Source of the DNA: an archaeon
GTDB lineage: Archaea > Aenigmatarchaeota > Aenigmatarchaeia > GW2011-AR5
Assembly: GCA_028279825.1 (NCBI GenBank)
Contig: JANQNA010000007.1
Coordinates: forward strand, 183,877 to 247,876
Direction: 5' to 3'
Length of the DNA: 64,000 nucleotides
Part shown: positions 28,977 to 38,711 of the stretch, one piece after another
Position numbering within the stretch: the first letter of the stretch is position 1
Layout: every line of letters begins with the position of its first letter
The notes under the pieces: generated by a model
The model's input: the letters and a program-made list of their open reading frames with translations, nothing else
The model's database searches: none
What the model was told of the DNA's origin: nothing
Translations under genes and position numbers: made by a program

Positions 28977-29753
28977 ATGTCAAGTGAACCTGTCCCGAGT
29001 GGTGAATTAGCAGACCTTTTACCGGCGTTGGAAGAGCCGTATTACGGATATTCTTTCTATAATGAGTCTCATAGACCAGCTTGTGATTTAGTTGGTCTTG
29101 ACCATGAATCTCTTGTGCGCACTGATGCTGCTTTCAGTATGTTTCACGAAAAATGCTGGTACCATCCTTACTATGAGGGCACTAGTCAATATAAGTACGT
29201 TCCGATAATTTCTTTTGCCGAGAACATTTTCGGAAATATTGGGGATAAAACAGTAGTCGAGATAGGTGCTGGTGATACAGGAACAATCCCACTTGCTTAC
29301 TTTGCGTCCAGAGGCGCGCAAACTTTTGGCTTTGATTGTCAGAAACCTTCGTCGGAAGCAGAAAAATTCATGAAAGAACATGGTGTGACTTTTGTTTCCG
29401 GTAAATGGGAAGAGGTCGGATCATATTTTCCTCCAGATTCTGTAGATCTTATATATGTGAAATTCATGATACCCAACCCGGAAACCGGCGGCAACTGTTC
29501 GAGACCAGGTAGGGAATATGACAGGCGAATTTCATCTGAAATGAGAAAAATATTGAAACTCCAAGGATTTTTTGTTCTCAGCGATAATAATTCACAGGAA
29601 ACTCCACTAGAATATTATCCCGATCCAAATATACTCGTTGATGATGGATACAGCTATCATTTATTCAGGTTACCTGGATATGCATATGGTGGGAGATTTC
29701 ATATTTTTCAAAGAGACGACAAACCACCGCAAGCACGGAATTTTTTTTACTGA
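28977..29753 (+). CDS. SAM-dependent methyltransferase-like orphan
   Basis: KTVVEIGAGDTGTIPLAYFASRGAQTFGFDCQ Rossmann-like motif. Confidence 0.6.
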   Translation: MSSEPVPSGELADLLPALEEPYYGYSFYNESHRPACDLVGLDHESLVRTDAAFSMFHEKCWYHPYYEGTSQYKYVPIISFAENIFGNIGDKTVVEIGAGDTGTIPLAYFASRGAQTFGFDCQKPSSEAEKFMKEHGVTFVSGKWEEVGSYFPPDSVDLIYVKFMIPNPETGGNCSRPGREYDRRISSEMRKILKLQGFFVLSDNNSQETPLEYYPDPNILVDDGYSYHLFRLPGYAYGGRFHIFQRDDKPPQARNFFY

Positions 29754-30328
29754 TAGCCGAAATCTTCCGGCTGAAGAGCGAATTCTTCACCGCGTTTTTC
29801 CTTAATCAGTTTTGCGAGAAGCCACATGATAAGAGCGACGGATTTCTTGCCTTTGTTGTTGCACGGCAGAACAACGTCTATGAATGATGTGTCGTTGAAT
29901 GTATCTGCCAGACCTATAATTGGTATTCTCATTGTTATTGATTCTTTAATGGCTTGTTTGTCTGCAGCAGGATCAACAACGATTATTGCTTCCGGCTCGA
30001 AAAAGTGCTTATAAGAAGGATTTGTCAGGGAACCAGGCATGAATCTTCCTGCGATGACTTTTGCACCTATAACTTCGCCGAATTTCTTTGCAGGATCCTG
30101 GCCGTTCTCTTTACGGGATACAATTAACATTCTCTTCATTGGTGCCAGCATGTTAGCAGCGTGTTCGATGCGTTTATCAAGCATGCCGACGTTCAGAACA
30201 GCCAATCCATTAGGACGAACCTTGTAAATGAACCTTTTCATGTCTGCTGTTTTTGATGTCATTCCTATATGTACACCGGCTGATAGATATTTTTCTCTTG
30301 GAATCAGTAATTTGGTCTTCATAATCAT
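29747..30328 (-). CDS. rps2: 30S ribosomal protein S2
   Basis: [50 protein letters not shown]. Confidence 0.96.
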   Translation of the reverse strand: MIMKTKLLIPREKYLSAGVHIGMTSKTADMKRFIYKVRPNGLAVLNVGMLDKRIEHAANMLAPMKRMLIVSRKENGQDPAKKFGEVIGAKVIAGRFMPGSLTNPSYKHFFEPEAIIVVDPAADKQAIKESITMRIPIIGLADTFNDTSFIDVVLPCNNKGKKSVALIMWLLAKLIKEKRGEEFALQPEDFGYQ

Positions 30329-30534
30329 CGCTTTTTAGGAGGAGCGCGTGTTATTGTTATAGGAAGAACATCCTTTTCAAATTCTTCCTGTGCTACTGCT
30401 TTTGGATCACTAACAGATGTTTTTATCAAAAGAGGCGCACCCATTGATATCTGCAGCGCACGGGCTGATATGATTCTCGTCCTTTCAAATCGTGTTAAAG
30501 TATCATGAAACAGCTTACTCACCAAAACAATCAT
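30325..30534 (-). CDS. rpoK: DNA-directed RNA polymerase subunit K (Rpb6)
   Basis: [25 protein letters not shown]; upstream of S2. Confidence 0.93.
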   Translation of the reverse strand: MIVLVSKLFHDTLTRFERTRIISARALQISMGAPLLIKTSVSDPKAVAQEEFEKDVLPITITRAPPKKR

Positions 30535-30555
30535 TAAAAGAAAATCTTTTTAAAC

Positions 30556-31356
30556 CTAGCCAATATACCGAATATCCTCACTTTTCTGTCCTTTTGACAT
30601 ATCTGAGAGGACTTTTTTGTGTATTTTGTCAGTCTGTTCTATCCTCTGCTCCATCTCGCCAATCGTTTTTTCCAGCTTTTGCATGTCCACTTTTATGTTC
30701 AGTATCTTTACCAGAACATGGAGAACGGAATCAGCCGCTTTTGGATCGGTTAACAACGGCATGCCAAGGGTTTCACCCATCAAACATAAACCGTCTATAC
30801 CGTGTAATTTTCCAATACCTATCATCAAACCGGATGCGCCTACAATTGTTCCTATCGGATGCTCTTTTCCAAAGTCAATCCCGAATTTTTGATACTTTTT
30901 CAAAAGCTTCTTATCGTTGACAGCACCAATGACTCTTGGATTCTCTACCTGCTGTCCTTCTGCAAAGCCGCCTAAAGTTATGATCTCTTTTACACCCAGT
31001 TTTGTGGCGAAATTCAGGATAGCATGAGAAATCTCATAGTGCCCTTCCGGCGTCACACTTTGGGTGTCACCGGTTAAAATTATCAGGTCCTTGGTTTTGC
31101 CTTTGTGATAGTAAAATTCACACTTAAGCAGGCCAGCTATTGAGTCGTTTTGTAAAAGTACCAGCGGCAAAAAGTGCGGTGAATACAGTTCAGCGAATTT
31201 CTTCATTTTTAGCTCATTTATCAGATAGCCGGCTGCAACTCTTCCCACGTTTCCTATACCCGGCAAACCCTCAACTAAAACAGGTTTCCTGAGTTTTACT
31301 TTGGTTAACAGTTTAATATGCGTTTCCATTTTCTTCACCGTTGAATCGTATCCCAT
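30556..31356 (-). CDS. PAC2-family protein (proteasome assembly chaperone-like)
   Basis: LVEGLPGIGNVGRVAAGYLINEL; LGGFAEGQQ; GLMIGIGKLHGIDGLCLMGET. Confidence 0.92.
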   Translation of the reverse strand: MGYDSTVKKMETHIKLLTKVKLRKPVLVEGLPGIGNVGRVAAGYLINELKMKKFAELYSPHFLPLVLLQNDSIAGLLKCEFYYHKGKTKDLIILTGDTQSVTPEGHYEISHAILNFATKLGVKEIITLGGFAEGQQVENPRVIGAVNDKKLLKKYQKFGIDFGKEHPIGTIVGASGLMIGIGKLHGIDGLCLMGETLGMPLLTDPKAADSVLHVLVKILNIKVDMQKLEKTIGEMEQRIEQTDKIHKKVLSDMSKGQKSEDIRYIG

Positions 31357-31379
31357 TTTATATCTGGGATCTTCCCTTA

Positions 31380-31538
31380 TTATTTACGGGCTGCACGTCT
31401 GTATTTGCCGAATTTTTCGGAAAATTTGGGCGGATGTGCTGTGCGTGTTTTACAACCACAACCACAGTCTGATTTCATTGTATAACATTTGCAGTCTTTA
31501 CATTCACAATTTTTACATGTGCACTTCTTTATCTTCAC
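31380..31538 (-). CDS. nop10: H/ACA RNP protein Nop10, cysteine-enriched (52 aa, GTG start)
   Basis: Hand translation (M)KIKKCTCKNCECKDCKCYTMKSDCGCGCKTRTAHPPKFSEKFGKYRRAARK; AHPPKFS...GKYRR tail; GTGA overlap with aIF2alpha stop; aIF2alpha-Nop10-PAC2 order. Confidence 0.85.
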   Translation of the reverse strand: MKIKKCTCKNCECKDCKCYTMKSDCGCGCKTRTAHPPKFSEKFGKYRRAARK

Positions 31539-32284
31539 TCGACCATCTCAAATGATATTTCAGCATCACCGGACTTGATGTTTTCCAGCTTTTCTAAAAA
31601 TTCTTTTTCGCCTTTTTTGGCGTTCATTGAAGAGTATCTTACCATATAATCCGGCGCGGCAATATACTGTATTTTCAGACCACTACCTTCCGCGGCAGCC
31701 AATAACTTCTTAATAATATTTACCCCGGCTGGTTTATAAGTCTTAACATGCAACCTCGCACGGAATTCGAATTCCTTTTGTGTGATAGATTTTTCAGCAA
31801 TAGCCCTGATTTGATCTACCCATGCCTTTGGTATATCGTTTTCTACCAGAACTTCAGGAGTCTGGATTGATATCTTGAATCCGTCGTACAGAGAACCAAA
31901 AGTATCTTGGAGCTTAAAGCCTACTTCTTCATACGCCTGTTCTAAAGTCTTTCCCAGTTGTTTTGCTACCAGTTCAAGCATCTTTTCAGCGCGCTGGTTC
32001 AATCTATACTCCTTGGTTTTGTTGTTTTCCTGTTTTTTGTCCACTCTTTTGAGTGATAGAGAAATATGATCCCCGTCTATCCGGACTACCTTTCCGACTC
32101 TGGTCTGGCCCTGTTTCACGTACTGGCGGATATCTTTGACCCAGCCTGAGCTGATTTCGGATATATGCACCATGCCTTCACGGTCGTATTCTTCCATGTA
32201 TACAAAGACAGAATGAGGATTGATCTTGGATATCTTGCAGATTACCAACTCACCCTGCTGCGGCAGACCTTTCTTTTTGACCAT
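31535..32284 (-). CDS. Translation initiation factor aIF2 subunit alpha
   Basis: S1 domain GELVICKISKINPHSVFVYMEEYDREGMVHISEISSGWVKDI. Confidence 0.96.
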   Translation of the reverse strand: MVKKKGLPQQGELVICKISKINPHSVFVYMEEYDREGMVHISEISSGWVKDIRQYVKQGQTRVGKVVRIDGDHISLSLKRVDKKQENNKTKEYRLNQRAEKMLELVAKQLGKTLEQAYEEVGFKLQDTFGSLYDGFKISIQTPEVLVENDIPKAWVDQIRAIAEKSITQKEFEFRARLHVKTYKPAGVNIIKKLLAAAEGSGLKIQYIAAPDYMVRYSSMNAKKGEKEFLEKLENIKSGDAEISFEMVE

Positions 32285-32333
32285 AACAAAACTTCGTGTT
32301 AAGGCTTTTATAGATAGGTTTTATGCTTTCGAT

Positions 32334-32831
32334 ATGGTTACTGAAGCAGATTTTCAAAGGGCACAATACGATCCTCTGAATAGGAAATCATTTGTTCAAC
32401 AGGTTGCTAGAGGAGAAACCAACTGCCATTTTGATGGAGTTTATTATCAAGCTCTAGTTCATGGAGATGATGTAATGGAAACAATTCCACATCCATCTAC
32501 AAGACATGGACGTAGCGGTTATCCGTCAAAAATCGTTATCTATGATTGTGTATTTGAATTGGATTGGAGTTTAACTGAATTTTTTTGTGCTCTAAGATAT
32601 CATGAAGGTGAGCATGCCAGACAGTTGTTTGAACGACCTGGTTTTTATCTCAATTCTCCTGAAATAGCTGAAGCTGAGGCATATAGAAATGAACTCGTAC
32701 AGATAGCTGAGCTTGGCCTGGATATATCAGATGAGTATGTCAGAAGAACGCTCTCGGCATTGAGGGCACTAGAGGAAGAGATAGGTTCCAGGTTTTTACC
32801 AAAACAAGTATTGGAAAGAATTAGTCCATGA
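32334..32831 (+). CDS. Orphan hypothetical protein (165 aa)
   Basis: ORF from internal ATG ([11 protein letters not shown]...); 3' end overlaps S27e 3' end. Confidence 0.5.
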   Translation: MVTEADFQRAQYDPLNRKSFVQQVARGETNCHFDGVYYQALVHGDDVMETIPHPSTRHGRSGYPSKIVIYDCVFELDWSLTEFFCALRYHEGEHARQLFERPGFYLNSPEIAEAEAYRNELVQIAELGLDISDEYVRRTLSALRALEEEIGSRFLPKQVLERISP

Positions 32832-32994
32832 CTTCTTCTACGGAAGTTTTGATGTCTGCCAGACCGCCTTTTGGCTCTGCTAGTACGGTCTCACAAACCA
32901 GACACTTTACAACAGTGGCAGCCTTATTGAATATTATCTGCTCATTCTTGCATTTCTTGCATTTTACCTTCAGGAACTTGCTTTTAGTCTCCAT
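32821..32994 (-). CDS. rps27e: 30S ribosomal protein S27e (57 aa)
   Basis: Hand translation [57 protein letters not shown]. Confidence 0.93.
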   Translation of the reverse strand: METKSKFLKVKCKKCKNEQIIFNKAATVVKCLVCETVLAEPKGGLADIKTSVEEVMD

Positions 32995-33070
32995 TCATAT
33001 CACTACCAAGCAAAAGGATAAAAAGGTGTGTTTTTATACTTTTACTGCAACATCTAAAGAGGTGAGATTG

Positions 33071-33379
33071 ATGACAGAAATGAAAGCAGAAGAAATTCTG
33101 GAAATCGTTGAAATCGCAAGAGATACAGGCAAGATAAGGAAAGGCATAAACGAGGCCACTAAAGCAGCTGAACGAGGCGCTGCTAAGGCAATAGTTGTGG
33201 CTGAAGACACTGATCCTCCAGAGGTTATAATGCATCTGGACCCTCTATGCCAGGAAAAAAACGTAAAATTGCTGAAAGTACCAAGCAAAAACGAGCTTGG
33301 GAGAGCAGCCGGTCTTGAGGTATCTTGTGCGGCTATCGCGGTTCTAGAACTTGGAGACGCTGCAAAGAAGATGAAATAA
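33071..33379 (+). CDS. rpl7ae: 50S ribosomal protein L7Ae
   Basis: [50 protein letters not shown]. Confidence 0.97.
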   Translation: MTEMKAEEILEIVEIARDTGKIRKGINEATKAAERGAAKAIVVAEDTDPPEVIMHLDPLCQEKNVKLLKVPSKNELGRAAGLEVSCAAIAVLELGDAAKKMK

Positions 33380-33380
33380 A

Positions 33381-33590
33381 ATGGCAGACGACGCAACACC
33401 AGCAGAAGTAATTGCTGTTTTTGGTAGAAGTGGAACTAAAGGCGTAACTTCAGTTAAGTGTAGGGTTACCGATGGAAGGGACAAAGGCAAGATACTTACA
33501 AGGAATGTAATGGGCCCGGTCAGAATGGGCGATGTAATAATGCTTAAGGAAACAGAAATGGAATCATCTGGTTCCTACGGTAGGAGATAA
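33381..33590 (+). CDS. rps28e: 30S ribosomal protein S28e
   Basis: [56 protein letters not shown]. Confidence 0.96.
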   Translation: MADDATPAEVIAVFGRSGTKGVTSVKCRVTDGRDKGKILTRNVMGPVRMGDVIMLKETEMESSGSYGRR

Positions 33591-33592
33591 TT

Positions 33593-33829
33593 ATGGAAAG
33601 ACACGTAAGTACGGTTCGATTGCCACCTGTTGTAGAAAGTAGATCAGTTGAAGTGGCCGGTCGTACTGTTAACTTCAAGAGATATGGTGATGGTTCTTTT
33701 ACTCATGTTTTTGTGAACCCAAGTGGGAATCGCGAAGCAGGAGTTTCTCGCAAGCCTGGTATAACATTTAATGCGTACGTTAGAGGCGTATCTGCTGACC
33801 TTGAGATATATTTGGGTGCTCAATTATGA
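33593..33829 (+). CDS. Orphan hypothetical protein inserted between S28e and L24e
   Basis: 78-aa ORF, ATGA overlap with L24e start. Confidence 0.55.
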   Translation: MERHVSTVRLPPVVESRSVEVAGRTVNFKRYGDGSFTHVFVNPSGNREAGVSRKPGITFNAYVRGVSADLEIYLGAQL

Positions 33830-33993
33830 AATGTTCGTTTTGTGCTACGCAGGTAGAGAAAGGTACGGGGAAGATGTTTATCCAGACCAACGGCAAGATA
33901 TTCTACTTTTGTTCTAACAAGTGTGAGAAGAATCAGGTGAAATTGAAGAGGGACCCGAGAGACTTCAAGTGGGCACAGCCTGACAAGAAATAA
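33826..33993 (+). CDS. rpl24e: 50S ribosomal protein L24e (55 aa)
   Basis: Hand translation MKCSFCATQVEKGTGKMFIQTNGKIFYFCSNKCEKNQVKLKRDPRDFKWAQPDKK. Confidence 0.95.
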   Translation: MKCSFCATQVEKGTGKMFIQTNGKIFYFCSNKCEKNQVKLKRDPRDFKWAQPDKK

Positions 33994-34012
33994 TTATTGA
34001 TGTTTTATTTCA

Positions 34013-34282
34013 TTATTCCCTTATTCTCCAATACTTTATCTGGCCTAAGAGGAATGTAACGGCAAAGACTATGTAGACAAAAAGGAAGCTAAAATCTGTG
34101 AAGAAGTATCCTATATCTACTAAATCCCCCTGGATCCTCATGTAGAACCCTACTGCAAACAGGCCCAATGGCAACAACACTATCTTTACTAGGTCTAGAC
34201 TTTTCGTGAATTTTCTGAAAAATCTAAGCAGGACTATTGTTGATACCAAAAATACAGTTAGTATTGTCAATAATTCTAACAT
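34013..34282 (-). CDS. Small membrane protein
   Basis: Three hydrophobic segments. Confidence 0.5.
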   Translation of the reverse strand: MLELLTILTVFLVSTIVLLRFFRKFTKSLDLVKIVLLPLGLFAVGFYMRIQGDLVDIGYFFTDFSFLFVYIVFAVTFLLGQIKYWRIRE

Positions 34283-34396
34283 AAGATGAAGTGGAGAGAA
34301 AAGTACTTAAACCTATATACTATAATATATATTTTATAATAAATAATATCAGGCAAAAATAAAAAACTTTAAGAGTAGCTTTGACTTATTCTAATT

Positions 34397-35149
34397 ATGT
34401 TTGAACTGCGAAAAACCCCAGTTTCACTTGTAGAGCTGAAGAGGCGTTACGCAGAGGGTGAAAGGGATTTCACAGGCATAGTATGTACCGGTGTTGATTT
34501 TTCCAAAACAGACCTGTCCGGATGCGACTTTACAGGATCAAACCTGAGCTACAATAATTTTAAAAGCGCTAACCTGTCTGACTGTAATTTTACCAATACT
34601 AACCTTAGATGGTCCGGACTTGAAAGAGCAGACCTGAGGAATTCTGACTTTACAAAGGCAGACTGTTCTTACACTTCATTTAACAAGGCAAAGATGGAGG
34701 GCACAATTCTCCATAAAACGGATTTGTCGTACTCTTTTCTTTATGACGTTGACAGGGACAAGCTGGACCTGAAAACGGCTGTCATATATACTGCCGCTTT
34801 TCATCCTTCGGAAGTAACGGAAGAAGGCAAGGCACATGTTGCAGAAGAAATGAAAAAGATGAAAGGAAACATACATTTCGAGACATTTCACAGACTTGAG
34901 TTTATTGTGAAACATGAGTGGGAAATCGCTGGCAAATCCATAAATGTGGAAGACCGAAAAAGTGCCTACGGTGCCACCGAGAGCGGCGAACACGTTAGTT
35001 ACGGTACAGGCGGCGGCGGTGCACATGTTGGATATGGCGCCGGCGGCAGTGGGAATGTAGGCTCATATACCACTTCCAATGAGCCAATATTCGGTACTAT
35101 TGATCCGCTGACAAATGTAAAAAAGAAGAAAAATGCCTATCAGAAGTAA
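34397..35149 (+). CDS. Pentapeptide-repeat protein with Gly-rich C-terminal region
   Basis: Repeats CDFTG SNLSY NNFKS ANLSD CNFTN TNLRW; tail SYGTGGGGAHVGYGAGGSGN. Confidence 0.9.
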   Translation: MFELRKTPVSLVELKRRYAEGERDFTGIVCTGVDFSKTDLSGCDFTGSNLSYNNFKSANLSDCNFTNTNLRWSGLERADLRNSDFTKADCSYTSFNKAKMEGTILHKTDLSYSFLYDVDRDKLDLKTAVIYTAAFHPSEVTEEGKAHVAEEMKKMKGNIHFETFHRLEFIVKHEWEIAGKSINVEDRKSAYGATESGEHVSYGTGGGGAHVGYGAGGSGNVGSYTTSNEPIFGTIDPLTNVKKKKNAYQK

Positions 35150-35611
35150 TTACCTGTTCATTTTCTTGATGGCTCTTATTATGTCTATTTTTGATATGAC
35201 ACCGACCAGTTTTCCTTTGTGCGTTACTGGTAAACGATCTATCTCATAACGGCTGATTAATGCTGTGGATTTGTAAAGATCTTCTTCAGAGTCTATAACT
35301 ATCAATGTCTTGTTCAAAAAGTCCCTGACTTTTAGTTTCATGATCCTTTTCACACTTTCTTTGACTTTCTGGTCTTTTGCCTCTATAACGCCAAGTATCA
35401 TTTCAAAGATATTGTCGTCTTCATTGATCTTGTCGTATATGTTCACGGCCCTGATCACGTCTGTCTGCGTGATTATGCCTACTAGACGGTTGTTCTCCAC
35501 AACAGGCAAACCGGATATTTTCTTTTCAGCCAGAATATTGACAACCTTTCCGAGAGAATCAGCAGGTTTTACGGTTATCGGCCGTTTGGTCATTATGTCT
35601 TTCACTTTCAT
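35150..35611 (-). CDS. CBS-domain pair protein
   Basis: VKDIMTKRPITVKPADSLGKVVNILAEKKISGLPVVENNRLVGIITQTDVIRA and a second CBS motif. Confidence 0.95.
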   Translation of the reverse strand: MKVKDIMTKRPITVKPADSLGKVVNILAEKKISGLPVVENNRLVGIITQTDVIRAVNIYDKINEDDNIFEMILGVIEAKDQKVKESVKRIMKLKVRDFLNKTLIVIDSEEDLYKSTALISRYEIDRLPVTHKGKLVGVISKIDIIRAIKKMNR

Positions 35612-35828
35612 ATTGTTAGTTTTGATGAGGGAGGATAAAAAGCTTAAATGCTTTGAGTTGAACCATATACAGGTGGATAGGCGTACTCTGTACGTCAGTC
35701 TATTTCAGTAAGGGTAGGGGAAGGCCAATATTTGGCTACTATTTGCTCCAATGAACCTTACATAAAACGTAGTGATGAACGGCGTAAAAGGTACGTCAGT
35801 TTGTCTGTACGACATTCAGGTATTTTGA

Positions 35829-36287
35829 ATGGCGCAAGAGACTAAACGAATAGTCAGGGTAATGACAACTGATATAGACGGACAGCTATCTGTAGAGAGA
35901 GCGCTGCGCAGGATAAAAGGTGTCAGCTTCATGTTCTCAAAATCTGTCTGTACAGCTACACAGACGGACGGTAAAAGGAAAATCGGGGATCTTTCTGAGG
36001 AAGAGGTCAAAACAATAGAAGCATTTATCAAGGATCCAAAACTTCCGGACTGGATGTTAAACAGAAGAAAAGATCCTGAAACCGGCAAAGATCTGCACCT
36101 TTCGATGGCACAGCAGCAGCTGAAGAAGAGAGAGGATATCAACACGTTGAGAAGAATCAGGGCTTATCGCGGTATAAGGCATGAGCTTGGCCAGCCAACA
36201 CGCGGCCAGCGTACACGTTCAACATTCAGAACACAGAAAGCTGTTGGCGTGAGCAAGAAGAAAGCACAACCTGCTAAGAAGAAGTGA
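35829..36287 (+). CDS. rps13: 30S ribosomal protein S13
   Basis: RRIRAYRGIRHELGQPTRGQRTRSTFR. Confidence 0.96.
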   Translation: MAQETKRIVRVMTTDIDGQLSVERALRRIKGVSFMFSKSVCTATQTDGKRKIGDLSEEEVKTIEAFIKDPKLPDWMLNRRKDPETGKDLHLSMAQQQLKKREDINTLRRIRAYRGIRHELGQPTRGQRTRSTFRTQKAVGVSKKKAQPAKKK

Positions 36288-36292
36288 TAGTT

Positions 36293-36832
36293 ATGGGACA
36301 GCCAAAAAGAATCCGAAGAAAATACGACAGACCGAAGAAACCTTACGACAAGGAGAGGATTGACAGGGAAAAGAAGATCATGGAAACATACGGTCTGCGT
36401 AGAAAGAGAGAACTCTGGAGAGCGGAAGGTATTGTTAGGGACTACAGACGCAGAGCCAGGGATCTGCAGGCCCGCGAGGACAAAGAACAGGAAAAGGTAC
36501 TTTTAGAAAAGCTGAATAAGATCGGCATAAAGTGTGAAAAATTAGATGACGTTCTTAACATCGGCGTTGATGATATTCTGCTTAGAAGACTGCAAACAGT
36601 TATCCAGAAGAAGGGCATTGCCAATACCGTCAACCAGGCAAGACAGTTCATAGTTCACGGGCATGTTCTGATAGATGATCGCAAAGTCGTATGGCCAAGT
36701 TTCATAGTTGAGAAGGGTACAGAAGAGAAAATAACTTTGAACCAGACGGTTGCCTCAAAGGTACTCAAAGAGGACACAAAAAGGGCAGAGGAAGCGAGAG
36801 AGTTAGCGGAAAAGAAGGTGAAGAAAGAATGA
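36293..36832 (+). CDS. rps4: 30S ribosomal protein S4
   Basis: MGQPKRIRRKYDRPKKPYDKERIDREKKI; S4 domain ARQFIVHGHVLIDDRKV. Confidence 0.96.
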   Translation: MGQPKRIRRKYDRPKKPYDKERIDREKKIMETYGLRRKRELWRAEGIVRDYRRRARDLQAREDKEQEKVLLEKLNKIGIKCEKLDDVLNIGVDDILLRRLQTVIQKKGIANTVNQARQFIVHGHVLIDDRKVVWPSFIVEKGTEEKITLNQTVASKVLKEDTKRAEEARELAEKKVKKE

Positions 36833-37026
36833 GTGAATTAAGCCAGGAACAGTTACTAGAGAGTTTTGAGTATCATACAATGATGCAACAAAGACATGAA
36901 AGACGAGCAGAAATATTTTCGAAAATACCAGGCTTTAGAAGAGTGGTTGTACCGTATGAAAATATGATGATCAGGTATCATGCTGAAATGCGTCGTGGCG
37001 CAGATGAAATGATGGGTGGTTATTGA
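36829..37026 (+). CDS. Orphan protein ORF1 inserted in ribosomal operon
   Basis: ATGA-coupled to S4; shares YH-x6-H-x2-RA and Y-x3-M-x2-[YH]HA with the following orphan. Confidence 0.55.
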   Translation: MSELSQEQLLESFEYHTMMQQRHERRAEIFSKIPGFRRVVVPYENMMIRYHAEMRRGADEMMGGY

Positions 37027-37027
37027 T

Positions 37028-37046
37028 ATGCCTAAAGAAAAATGGG
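37028..37046 (+). repeat. Duplicated copy of the rps11 start (ATGCCTAAAGAAAAATGGG); second exact copy at 37524-37542
   Basis: 19-bp exact direct repeat flanking the orphan gene; forms mini-[14 protein letters not shown]. Confidence 0.9.
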
Positions 37047-37059
37047 AAGTGAAGAGAGA

Positions 37060-37518
37060 ATGAACCAAATTGCATATATTAGACATACTGACAGAGCGTT
37101 TGGGCACCAAGACCGTCGCAAAAATCTTGAAAGTGGAAAAATCAGAGTTCCTTATTTTACTGGCGCGAGATGGACTTGGAATAGATTATGGGAAGGCTAT
37201 CATAGTGTCATGATGCTACACGGAGGTTTTCATGCTCACGATGCATATACTTCGAAAGCGGATAGGAAAAGTGAAAGGAGAAGAAAGGTATCTTCGGCAA
37301 ATCTTCATGCTAAAAGGGCAAAGGAGCTTAAAGGAAAAAATCCTGAGGGTTATCATAATAACAAAAAAATGGAACACAAGGAAAGAGCATTGTTGTGGAG
37401 GGATGACGCGATTCAGAGACCAGCCTTTACACCGTCCTGGTTTCATCGGATTGGTATAATGTATAACAAACAAATGGCACAGCATCATGCTAGAGCTGAA
37501 ATGTTAGGAGATCGGTGA
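37060..37518 (+). CDS. Orphan protein ORF2 inserted in ribosomal operon
   Basis: ATGA-coupled to the mini-ORF; His/Arg-rich; related to ORF1 C-terminal motifs. Confidence 0.55.
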   Translation: MNQIAYIRHTDRAFGHQDRRKNLESGKIRVPYFTGARWTWNRLWEGYHSVMMLHGGFHAHDAYTSKADRKSERRRKVSSANLHAKRAKELKGKNPEGYHNNKKMEHKERALLWRDDAIQRPAFTPSWFHRIGIMYNKQMAQHHARAEMLGDR

Positions 37519-37523
37519 ACAAG

Positions 37524-37913
37524 ATGCCTAAAGAAAAATGGGGAATAGCGCATATATTTTCATCTGTGAACAATACGATAGTTCATATCACAGATGTTAC
37601 AGGTGCCGAAACAATAGCGGTCTGTTCAGGCGGGCAAGTGTCTGACAAGGACATGAACAAGGGAAAACCTTTCACGGCGATGAAGGCTGCGAGAAAGGCG
37701 GCTGAAAAGGCATCAGCTGTCGGAATTACAAATCTTCATATTAGAATTCGTGCACCCGGAGGCATTAAAGCAAAGATACCCGGACAAGGGGCTCAGCCTG
37801 CGATAAGAGCTCTGGCTAGAGCAGGATTCAGGATCGGTCAGATTGAAGATGTAACACCAATACCACACGACACGTGCAGAAAGAAAGGTGGTAGAAGAGG
37901 TAGGAGGGTTTAG
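37524..37913 (+). CDS. rps11: 30S ribosomal protein S11
   Basis: [32 protein letters not shown]...RIRAPGG. Confidence 0.97.
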   Translation: MPKEKWGIAHIFSSVNNTIVHITDVTGAETIAVCSGGQVSDKDMNKGKPFTAMKAARKAAEKASAVGITNLHIRIRAPGGIKAKIPGQGAQPAIRALARAGFRIGQIEDVTPIPHDTCRKKGGRRGRRV

Positions 37914-37914
37914 T

Positions 37915-38679
37915 ATGGATGTGAAAATATTGGAAAAAACGGAAAATAGAGTAAAATTTATTCTTGAAAAATCAAACCCAGCTTTCGCTAACGCGTTCAG
38001 AAGGCTGATGAAAGCGGAAATACCAACTATGTCTATTGAATATGTAGACTTTGAGGAAAACACATCAGGCATGTTTGACGAGCTTATTGCCCACCGCCTG
38101 GGTCTTGTACCCCTGGTCTTTGACAAAAGCTTCTATGAGCTGAAGTCAAAATCAAAGAGTGCAACAAAGACGGAAGTAACACTTGTACTGGAGAAGGAAG
38201 GGCCATGCGTGGTCAAGGCCGGTGACATGAAGTCTACAGATGACAAGGTCTACCCGGCTGAAAAAGATATTCCTATAATCGAGCTGCTGGAAGGACAGAG
38301 GCTGAAATTTGAGGCTGTTGCACAGCTTGGATTTGGTATAGATCATATAAAGTGGCAGGCAGCCAACGTTGGTTACAGATATAAGCCAAGCGTAAAGACA
38401 AGCGGCGCTGATCCAAAGGTGGTCGACATTTGTCCTACGGATGTGTTTGAGAAGAAAGACGGAAAGGCAAGAGTGAAATCAGAAGACAAGTGCATACTTT
38501 GTATGAGATGTACAGAGGTCGGAAGCGGAGTGACCGTGACTGCGGACGATACAAGCTTCATATTTGATGTTGAATCTGTATCCGGCCTAACGGCCTCGGA
38601 AGTTTTGTCAGTTGCCCTGGATACACTGGAAGAAAGGGCAAAGGAGTTAGGTGAAAGCGTAAAGAAAACCGTCAAGTGA
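37915..38679 (+). CDS. rpoD: DNA-directed RNA polymerase subunit D
   Basis: NAFRRLMKAEIPTMSIEYV; Fe-S type CPTDVF...CILCMRC motif. Confidence 0.96.
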   Translation: MDVKILEKTENRVKFILEKSNPAFANAFRRLMKAEIPTMSIEYVDFEENTSGMFDELIAHRLGLVPLVFDKSFYELKSKSKSATKTEVTLVLEKEGPCVVKAGDMKSTDDKVYPAEKDIPIIELLEGQRLKFEAVAQLGFGIDHIKWQAANVGYRYKPSVKTSGADPKVVDICPTDVFEKKDGKARVKSEDKCILCMRCTEVGSGVTVTADDTSFIFDVESVSGLTASEVLSVALDTLEERAKELGESVKKTVK

Positions 38680-38711
38680 TATTTAAAACTTGAAGCCAAA
38701 CCATTGATCAG

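Noticed and set aside
32828-33379. 183-aa plus-strand ORF as annotated in the track
   Set aside because: Only the C-terminal L7Ae part (from 33071) is credible; the N-terminal part is antisense to S27e.
34283-34396. Very AT-rich spacer before the pentapeptide-repeat gene as a possible origin
   Set aside because: No ORB-like repeats or adjacent Cdc6/Orc1 gene; an ordinary AT-rich promoter region is sufficient.
35640-35828. Possible structured leader or C/D sRNA before rps13 (GTGATGA box, repeated GTACGTCAGT)
   Set aside because: A C-like box is present, but no properly spaced CTGA D box was found; the repeat is only 10 bp.
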